Positions 1 to 5,330 of a DNA stretch of 9,541 nucleotides are shown one piece after another. The stretch spans positions 1 through 9,541 of the forward strand of contig JAFARM010000180.1 in NCBI GenBank assembly GCA_019245455.1, in the 5' to 3' direction. Source of the stretch: Sphingomonadaceae bacterium (lineage in GTDB: Bacteria; Pseudomonadota; Alphaproteobacteria; Sphingomonadales; Sphingomonadaceae). The position numbers were made by a program, and so were the translations under genes. The notes under the pieces are model-generated. The model had not been told where the DNA came from, ran no database searches, and was given only the letters and a program-made list of their open reading frames with translations. Numbering within the stretch: the stretch's first letter is position 1; the number at the start of each line of letters is the position of its first letter.

Positions 1-1
1 C

Positions 2-232
2 AATCCCTATCCGTTCTGGCAGAGGGGCAACGGCTATCTCGACGGGTCGATCCAGTTCAAGCTCACCAACTACCTGCTCGTCACCTTCGACGCGTCGAAC
101 ATCCTCGGGACCAAGACGATCGTCGAGCAGCAGGTCGAGGACACGCGCCCCGACGGGACGCGCAACCTCCAGCCCTACGCCTATCAGCAGATCGACCGGC
201 GCTTCGGCGGCGGCATCCGGCTCAAGTTCTAG
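2..232 (+). CDS. TonB-dependent receptor, C-terminal fragment (5' end outside window)
   Basis: Frame 2 is open from the left edge to a TAG at 230-232 and encodes 76 residues. They show the alternating polar/aromatic pattern of the last strands of an outer-membrane beta-barrel: a segment with LDGSIQFKLTNYLLVTFDASNI, split by typical strand residues, then a turn, then a closing strand FGGGIRLKF with a C-terminal phenylalanine, the usual BAM-recognition signal. The phrase 'DASNILG' (compare 'D..NL.D') followed by a long loop and a final GxxxxF strand is typical of TonB-dependent receptors in sphingomonads and Caulobacter. These import oligosaccharides, siderophores or cofactors across the outer membrane using TonB/ExbBD energy. 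The plug and TonB box are not visible, so the substrate cannot be read from the sequence. The halogenase gene starts 15 bp after the stop, so the two are probably cotranscribed. Family call is confident; a porin-like barrel is the main alternative. Confidence 0.85.
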   Translation, partial: NPYPFWQRGNGYLDGSIQFKLTNYLLVTFDASNILGTKTIVEQQVEDTRPDGTRNLQPYAYQQIDRRFGGGIRLKF

Positions 233-238
233 CCGCAC

Positions 239-242
239 GAGG
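239..242 (+). promoter_or_regulatory. Shine-Dalgarno GAGG of the halogenase gene
   Basis: GAGG lies five bases before the ATG at 248, in the 15-bp gap after the receptor stop. It supports ATG 248 as the start, which also places the GxGxxG loop at residues 10-15 as expected for this family. Confidence 0.6.
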
Positions 243-247
243 CAGCG

Positions 248-1747
248 ATGACGCCGCTGCGCGTCGTCATCGTCGGCGGCGGCTCGTCCGGGTGGATGGC
301 CGCCGCCGCCTTCACCTGCCTGCTGCCGCCTTCCGCGTGCACCGTCCGCCTGATCGAATCGGACGAGATCGGCATTGTCGGAGTTGGCGAGGCGACCCTG
401 CCCCACGTCCGCTATTTCTTCGAGCGGCTGGGCATCGACGAGCCCGCCTTCGTCGCGGCGACCGAAGCGACGATGAAGCTCGGCATCGAGTTCGTCGGCT
501 GGGGAGCCCCCGGCGACAGCTACATCCATCCCTTCGGCGGCTACGGCCGGCCGATTGCCGGTGCCGAGTTCCAGCACGCCTGGGCGCGGGGCCGAAGACT
601 CGGCATCGCCAAACGGCTCGAGCCTTACTCCTTCGCCGTCGCCGCTGCCCGCGCCGGCCGCTTCGCGCGCCCCTCGCCCGACCGCTCCGACATCCGTTCG
701 ACCTTCGACTATGCCTATCAGTTCGACGCCACGCTTTACGCCCGGTTCCTGCGTGCCCATGCCGAAGGGCATGGCCTGCGGCGAACCGAAGGCCGCGTCG
801 TCGCCGTGACCCGCGATGCGACGAGCGGCGATATCGCCAGCGTCACGCTGGCGTCGGGCGAGGTCGTGGCCGGCGACCTGTTCATCGACTGCTCGGGCTT
901 TCGCGCGCTGCTGATCGGCGAGACACTGGCGTCGCCGTGGCAGGACTGGACGCATCTGCTGCCGTGCGACCGGGCGATGGCCGTGCCGTGCGCCAATACC
1001 GGGCCGCTCCATCCCTACACCAAGGCGACGGCGCGCGCCGCCGGCTGGCAGTGGACGATCCCCCTGCAGCACCGCACGGGCAACGGCTATGTCTATTCCT
1101 CCGCGCTGATTTCCGACGACGCGGCGGCGGCGACGCTGCTCGCCAACCTCCCCGGACCGGCGTTGGCCGAGCCGCGGCCCCTGCGCTTCCGCTCCGGGCG
1201 ACGCACGGCAAGCTGGACCGGCAATTGCGTCGCCGTCGGGCTGGCCAGCGGCTTTCTCGAGCCGCTCGAATCGACCAGCCTCTACCTCGCCCAGATCGCC
1301 GTGACGACGCTGCTCGACCTGTGGCCGGGAAGCCCCGTCGACCCGCGTTTGCGCGCCGAGTTCAACCGCCGCATCGACCGCGAGTACGACCGCGTCCGCG
1401 ATTTCCTCGTCCTCCACTATCACGCGACCAGCGGGTACGACACCGACCTGTGGCGGCACGTCCGAACGATGACCCTGCCCGACAGCCTGGCCGAGAAGAT
1501 CGAGCTGTTCCGCGCGACCGCCCACGTCACCCGCTACCACGACGGCCTGTTCGCGCCCGAAAGCTGGCTCGCCGTGTTCGAGGGGCAGGGCATCGTTCCC
1601 ACCAACCACAGCCGCATCGTCGACGGCCTCGAGCCCGACGCGCTCGCCCGTCGGCTGGGCGAGATCGAGCGCGAAGTCGCGACCGCGCTGACCACGCTGC
1701 CGAGCCACGACGACCATCTGCGCGGCCTGCGCGCCGCCGCCGCGTGA
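248..1747 (+). CDS. Flavin-dependent (tryptophan-type) halogenase
   Basis: A 499-residue protein of the tryptophan halogenase family. Such enzymes use FADH2, O2 and a halide to make hypohalous acid, which halogenates an electron-rich aromatic such as an indole through a lysine. Visible signatures: the FAD-binding loop GGGSSG (10-15), acidic E37 at the end of beta2, GVGEATLP (45-52), catalytic lysine K77 in MKLGIEFVGWG (the PrnA K79 position), DCSGF (214-218), the hallmark WxWxIP (W267, W269, I271, P272), and FLEPLEST with E341 at the PrnA E346 position. Length is slightly below the usual 500-540. All known catalytic residues are kept, so activity is likely. The family has many members encoded beside TonB-dependent receptors in alphaproteobacteria and Xanthomonas, of which BrvH is a characterised example with indole-halogenating activity. 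The physiological substrate is not predictable. FADH2 must come from a flavin reductase, and none is encoded here. It overlaps the next gene by 4 bp. Confidence 0.93.
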   Translation: MTPLRVVIVGGGSSGWMAAAAFTCLLPPSACTVRLIESDEIGIVGVGEATLPHVRYFFERLGIDEPAFVAATEATMKLGIEFVGWGAPGDSYIHPFGGYGRPIAGAEFQHAWARGRRLGIAKRLEPYSFAVAAARAGRFARPSPDRSDIRSTFDYAYQFDATLYARFLRAHAEGHGLRRTEGRVVAVTRDATSGDIASVTLASGEVVAGDLFIDCSGFRALLIGETLASPWQDWTHLLPCDRAMAVPCANTGPLHPYTKATARAAGWQWTIPLQHRTGNGYVYSSALISDDAAAATLLANLPGPALAEPRPLRFRSGRRTASWTGNCVAVGLASGFLEPLESTSLYLAQIAVTTLLDLWPGSPVDPRLRAEFNRRIDREYDRVRDFLVLHYHATSGYDTDLWRHVRTMTLPDSLAEKIELFRATAHVTRYHDGLFAPESWLAVFEGQGIVPTNHSRIVDGLEPDALARRLGEIEREVATALTTLPSHDDHLRGLRAAAA

Positions 1748-3174
1748 GTCGCGCGGTCACCCGCGTTGCCGTTGTCGGCGCGGGGCCAGCACCGTGGCTC
1801 GCCGCCGCCGTCCTGGCCGGATCATTGGCCGGGTCCGGCGTCGCGATCACGGTGATCACGATCCCGGGCGTGCCGACGGCCGTCGCGACCCTGCCGCCGC
1901 TTGCCGGCCTCCACCGCCGCATCGGGGTCGATTCCGACCGGCTGGTGCGCGCGGCGGGCGCTTACAGCCTGGGCGTCCAGTTCGTCGGCTTCGGCGGCAA
2001 CGACTTCTTCGTCCCGTTCGGCGGCCATGGTCCCGCGATCGGCGACGCGCCCTTCGCCGCGCTCTATTCCCGCGCGCGCGACGCCGGGCTCAGGGTCGCG
2101 TTCGAGGATTTCTCGCTCAACGCCGCCGCCGCCAAGCAGGGACGCTTCTTCGTCGCCGATGCGGCAAGCACGGCCTATGCGCTGTGCGATCACGGCTTTC
2201 ACCTCCACGGTGCGGCGTACGTGGCGGCGCTTGAAGCGGTGACGCGGCGCGCGGGCGCGGCGGTCGTCGCGGGAACGCCGGTCGTCGCCGAGCGCGACGC
2301 TGCCGGTCTCGTCGCGCGGCTGGTCCTCGACACGGGGGCGGTGATCGAAACCGACGTCGTCATCACCTGCACCGACCTGCCCGCGTTGTCCGACACATGG
2401 ACACGATGGCCGATCCCGTTCGACCGCCGCCTGATCGCGGTCGGCGCGGCGCTGGACCGGCTGCCGGCGTTCGGCCGGTCCGTCGCGACCGCGCGCGGGG
2501 TTGCCGACATCCTGCCGTTGGTCGACGCGACGGCCGTCGACTACCGCTTCGCGGGCGCCGACGATGCCGCCCTGGCGGAAGCGACCGCGGCGGCCGGGAT
2601 GCGGCTGCGCGTGGTCGCCCGCGACGCGCTCGCGCCCGGGCGTCGGGCCAACTCCTGGGTCGGCAACGTGATCGCCATCGGCGAGGCGGTCGTGCGCCTC
2701 GACGGCGTCGCCACCCCCGTGCTGCACATGGTCCAGCTGGCGCTGGCCTTGTTGGTGACGCTTTTCCCGCGCGACGCCGGCGAACAGGCGGGCGCTCGCG
2801 AGTTCAACCGCCGTACGGCGCTCGCCGCCGACCGCCTGTGCGACTTCCATCTCGCGCCGCTCTGTCTCAACCGTCGCGCCGAGCCGATCTGGGCGGCGTT
2901 GCGCACGGGCGAACTTCCGACGCTGCTCAGGGACAAGCTCGATCTCTTCGCCGCCAACGGCGAGGTCGCCCTGGCGTCGGACGAGACCTTTCTCCACGAT
3001 AGCTGGCAGGCGGTCTGCTTCGGCAGCGGCATGGTCCCCGCGCGCACCACCCCGCTCGCCGACCGCCTGCGCGACGCCGAGCTGGCCGCCGAACTGCAGC
3101 GGCGGCTGCGCTTCATCCGCGAGCAGGTCGGTGCCATGCCCGAGCATCGCGCGTGGCTGACCCCGCCGCGCTGA
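1744..3174 (+). CDS. Divergent halogenase-family paralogue lacking catalytic residues (probable pseudoenzyme)
   Basis: A 476-residue protein starting at GTG 1744, which overlaps the upstream TGA (GTGA) and suggests translational coupling. This start puts the first beta-strand (TRVAVVGAG) at residues 6-14. Homology to the preceding halogenase runs end to end: LGVQFVGFGG (76-85) matches its LGIEFVGWG, PFGGHG (91-96) its PFGGYG, EFNRR (353-357) is identical, and a shared SWxAVxxGxGxVP block lies near 420-432. Key positions differ. The catalytic Lys is Ser75; WxWxIP is replaced by VADILP (W to V253 and D255); the active-site Glu is Ala323; the third Gly of GxGxxG is Pro17; the beta2 Glu is Thr39; GVGEATLP reads PTAVATLP; DCSGF reads TCTDL (208-212). 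Halogenation by the known mechanism is therefore unlikely and FAD binding doubtful. The frame is intact and its composition matches its neighbour, which argues against recent decay. A partner or regulatory subunit, or a different function, is inference. Confidence 0.85.
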   Translation: MSRAVTRVAVVGAGPAPWLAAAVLAGSLAGSGVAITVITIPGVPTAVATLPPLAGLHRRIGVDSDRLVRAAGAYSLGVQFVGFGGNDFFVPFGGHGPAIGDAPFAALYSRARDAGLRVAFEDFSLNAAAAKQGRFFVADAASTAYALCDHGFHLHGAAYVAALEAVTRRAGAAVVAGTPVVAERDAAGLVARLVLDTGAVIETDVVITCTDLPALSDTWTRWPIPFDRRLIAVGAALDRLPAFGRSVATARGVADILPLVDATAVDYRFAGADDAALAEATAAAGMRLRVVARDALAPGRRANSWVGNVIAIGEAVVRLDGVATPVLHMVQLALALLVTLFPRDAGEQAGAREFNRRTALAADRLCDFHLAPLCLNRRAEPIWAALRTGELPTLLRDKLDLFAANGEVALASDETFLHDSWQAVCFGSGMVPARTTPLADRLRDAELAAELQRRLRFIREQVGAMPEHRAWLTPPR

Positions 3175-3195
3175 CGAAACGCGTCACCCGCGGCG
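3164..3195. terminator. GC-rich hairpin over the convergent stop codons, possible bidirectional terminator
   Basis: Bases 3164-3170 pair with 3189-3195 (7 bp). Inside that, 3172-3176 (TGACG) pair with 3182-3186 (CGTCA), leaving a five-base loop and a 1x2 internal bulge. The stop codon of the halogenase paralogue (3172-3174) and that of the LacI gene (3184-3186) face each other in the two inner arms. Only 9 bp separate the genes. There is no T-run on either side, so it is not a canonical intrinsic terminator. Its position makes a role in ending transcription from both sides plausible. Confidence 0.45.
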
Positions 3196-4260
3196 CGGCG
3201 GTGCATCGGAAGCGCGGCGGACGAACTCGTAGGGCATGGTGGTATGGACATGGTGCGCCACCTTGCCCTGGCGGCGGGCGCGGATCTCGTCGACGAGCAG
3301 GTCGACCGCCGCCCGCGACATCGCCGCGATCGGCTGACGGATGGTGGTGAGGCCCGGCCAGATCATCGCCGCCACCGGCGTATCGTCGAAGCCGCACACC
3401 GTCAGGTCACGCGGCACGTCGAGGTTGCGGCGGTGGGCGACGGCAATCGCCGCCGCGCCCATGTCGTCGTTGCTGGCGAAGATCGCCGTCGGCGGGTCGG
3501 GCAGCGCCAGCAGCGTCTCGGCCGCCTGCAGCCCGGAGCGATAGGAGAACAGGCCCGGCACTTCCAGCTCGGGCGGCAGACCGACGCCGGCTTCGGCGAG
3601 CGCCTCGCCGTGGCCGGCCAGGCGCTCGGCGCTGACCGTCTGGTTGAGATTGCCGGTGATGAAGCCGATCCGGCGATGGCCGAGCGCGAGCAGGTGACGG
3701 GTCATGTCGCGCGCCGCCGCCCGGTCGCCGATGCTCACCGCCGATACGCTCGCCGCTGGCCGCCCGGTGGCGACCGCGGCGGCGGGAAGGTCGTTTTCGG
3801 CGAGCAGGTCGATCAGCGGCGCGGCGTCGCACAGCGGCGGCGGCAGCAGCAGCCCGTCGATCCCGTCGGCGATCATCCGCTCGGCGGCGGCGATCTCGCT
3901 GTCGTCGCCCGGCTCGCACTGGGCGATGACGAGCCCGAGGTCGCTCCGTCCCACCTGATCGAGGCAGCCGAGCAGGAACTCGCTGAGATAGCCCGCCGAT
4001 GGATTGCTGTAGAGCAGGCCGATGCGCGTGCGCGTTGCGCTGGCCAGGCTGCGCGCCGCGGGATTGGGCGCGTAGTTCAGGGCCGTGATCGCCGTCTCGA
4101 CCCGTTCACGCGTCGAACCGCGGACGTTGAAGCCGCCGTTCAGCACGCGCGACACGGTCATCGTCGACACGCCGGCGTGCGCGGCGACATCGCTGATCGT
4201 CAACGCGCCGTCCTGGCGTCGCGGCCGGCGACCGCCTTCGCTGCCGTCCTTGCTCGCCAT
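3184..4260 (-). CDS. LacI-family transcriptional regulator
   Basis: A 358-residue regulator. After a basic, likely unstructured lead of about 18 residues comes the LacI helix-turn-helix at about 20-42 (LTISDVAAHAG, then VSTMTVSRVLNG), the hinge helix with NPAARSLA at 66-73, and a periplasmic-binding-protein-like effector domain from about 78. The latter shows RTRIGLLY (78-84), GHRRIGFITG (194-203), FASNDDMGAAAI (261-272) and the DLTVCGFDD block (285-293). Length is typical of the family, slightly long because of the lead. Such proteins bind a palindromic operator as dimers and respond to a sugar or its phosphate. The gene is the last of the operon and its ATG shares one base with the stop of the esterase gene (TGATG). 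This suggests it controls the glycan genes and feeds back on itself. The effector is unknown. It converges on the halogenase operon with 9 bp between stops. Confidence 0.95.
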   Translation of the reverse strand: MASKDGSEGGRRPRRQDGALTISDVAAHAGVSTMTVSRVLNGGFNVRGSTRERVETAITALNYAPNPAARSLASATRTRIGLLYSNPSAGYLSEFLLGCLDQVGRSDLGLVIAQCEPGDDSEIAAAERMIADGIDGLLLPPPLCDAAPLIDLLAENDLPAAAVATGRPAASVSAVSIGDRAAARDMTRHLLALGHRRIGFITGNLNQTVSAERLAGHGEALAEAGVGLPPELEVPGLFSYRSGLQAAETLLALPDPPTAIFASNDDMGAAAIAVAHRRNLDVPRDLTVCGFDDTPVAAMIWPGLTTIRQPIAAMSRAAVDLLVDEIRARRQGKVAHHVHTTMPYEFVRRASDAPPRRG

Positions 4261-5330
4261 CAGCCGCCGAGCGCCTGGCGGAACAATGGTTCGAGTTCGC
4301 CGGCCATCGCCAGATGCTGCTCGCCGGTGGGATGGGCGTCGCGCCCCGGCCGACCCGGATAATGCGCGACGGGACCGCGACGGACGAGCGGCGAGGCGGC
4401 GCGCGCCACGACCTCGTGGAGATAGGTGCGCAGTGCGGTTCGCTTCATCGCGCCCGGTTCGTCGGCGGTCATCGGCGAATCGATGACGATGATCGGCGCG
4501 GCGGGCGCGTCGGCGCGGACCTGCGCGACCAGCGCCAAATAGGCGTCGACGAACGCCGCCCGGTCGGGGATGCCGGGGTTGAAGTCGTTGGTGCCGAGGC
4601 AGATGCCCACCGCCTCGGGCACATAGTCGGTCGCCCGCCAGCGGCTGGCGGGATCATCGGGCAGCGCGCGGGTGTAGAACTGCCCCGCGGTGACGACATC
4701 CGTCCGGCCCTGCCAGTCGCGCAGCACGCCCTTGCCGCCATAGGCGACGAGGTGCCGCTGCGCGCCGAGCCGGCGGGCGAGGACGGCGGCATAGCACTGG
4801 CGCGCGTCGTCGTGCTCGGGTCCCTCGGGCGCGGTGAGATCGGGCCAATCGGCATTCGAGCCGCAGGTGATCGAATCGCCGATGAAGAGCAGCCGACGCG
4901 GCGGCGGCACGGGCGCGGCGAGGAGATCGCCGTCGAGGGCGACGCCGGTGAACTCGAGCAGATTGTGCCACGGGCCGTTGCGCTTCACCACCTCGATGCG
5001 GCGGCGGGCAGCTTCGTCCCTGACGAGCGGCACGATCTGCTCGCCGGCAGCGACGGCAACGCGCGCCGGAGCGCCGCCGTCGATGCTGACGTCAAGAAAG
5101 GTCGCGTCGCTTGAACGCACGCCCAGCCCGACGTGCGTCGCCCGTGCGTCGAGGCGCACGACGATGCCGGGAAAGGCGCAGCCGATCCGCCCCGGCCCGG
5201 TCACCGCGGTTCGCCCCTCGAAGCGCAAACGGGGGTCGGTCGCGGCGATCCACGCCCCCTCGCTCGCGCGCAGCGGGACGGCGACGGTCGCCGCCGCGGC
5301 ACCGCAGAACCCACGTCGGCTGAGCCTCAT
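4260..5330 (-). CDS. CE2-type SGNH carbohydrate (acetyl) esterase, Tat-exported
   Basis: A 356-residue exported esterase. The N-terminus has a short twin-arginine signal (SRRGFCG at 4-10, then an Ala-rich hydrophobic stretch to about 22). Residues about 30-135 form a beta-rich domain (RFEGRT, FPGIVVRLDA, LDVSIDGG) resembling the N-terminal jelly-roll of carbohydrate esterase family 2. The SGNH hydrolase domain follows: GDSIT with nucleophile S153, AYGGKG (196-201, oxyanion-hole glycine), LGTNDF with N248, and RDAHP with catalytic H333. Family members remove O-acetyl groups from xylan, glucomannan and related hemicelluloses. An in-frame ATG lies further upstream (5516), but ATG 5330 is chosen because it is followed directly by the signal peptide and preceded by a good Shine-Dalgarno. 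It also overlaps the GH74 stop by 4 bp (ATGA). The next gene starts in its stop codon. A general GDSL lipase is a less likely alternative, given the two-domain layout and sugar-enzyme neighbours. Confidence 0.88.
   Translation of the reverse strand: MRLSRRGFCGAAAATVAVPLRASEGAWIAATDPRLRFEGRTAVTGPGRIGCAFPGIVVRLDARATHVGLGVRSSDATFLDVSIDGGAPARVAVAAGEQIVPLVRDEAARRRIEVVKRNGPWHNLLEFTGVALDGDLLAAPVPPPRRLLFIGDSITCGSNADWPDLTAPEGPEHDDARQCYAAVLARRLGAQRHLVAYGGKGVLRDWQGRTDVVTAGQFYTRALPDDPASRWRATDYVPEAVGICLGTNDFNPGIPDRAAFVDAYLALVAQVRADAPAAPIIVIDSPMTADEPGAMKRTALRTYLHEVVARAASPLVRRGPVAHYPGRPGRDAHPTGEQHLAMAGELEPLFRQALGG

Noticed and set aside
292..1743. Plus-strand reading frame open through the whole first halogenase gene and continuous with the second gene, as if coding one 960-residue protein
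   Set aside because: The part before 1744 is Arg/Pro/Ala-rich with no family resemblance, the typical out-of-frame product of GC-rich DNA. The other frame there encodes a halogenase with all motifs. Only the part from GTG 1744 is real.
1822..3147. 441-codon open frame on the minus strand opposite the second halogenase-like gene
   Set aside because: It has no recognisable domain and a low-complexity Arg/Gly/Asp composition. It is the antisense shadow of a gene supported by homology.
3244..4362. 372-codon plus-strand open frame opposite the LacI gene
   Set aside because: Composition dominated by Arg, Asp and Gly with no domain; antisense to a clear LacI-family gene.
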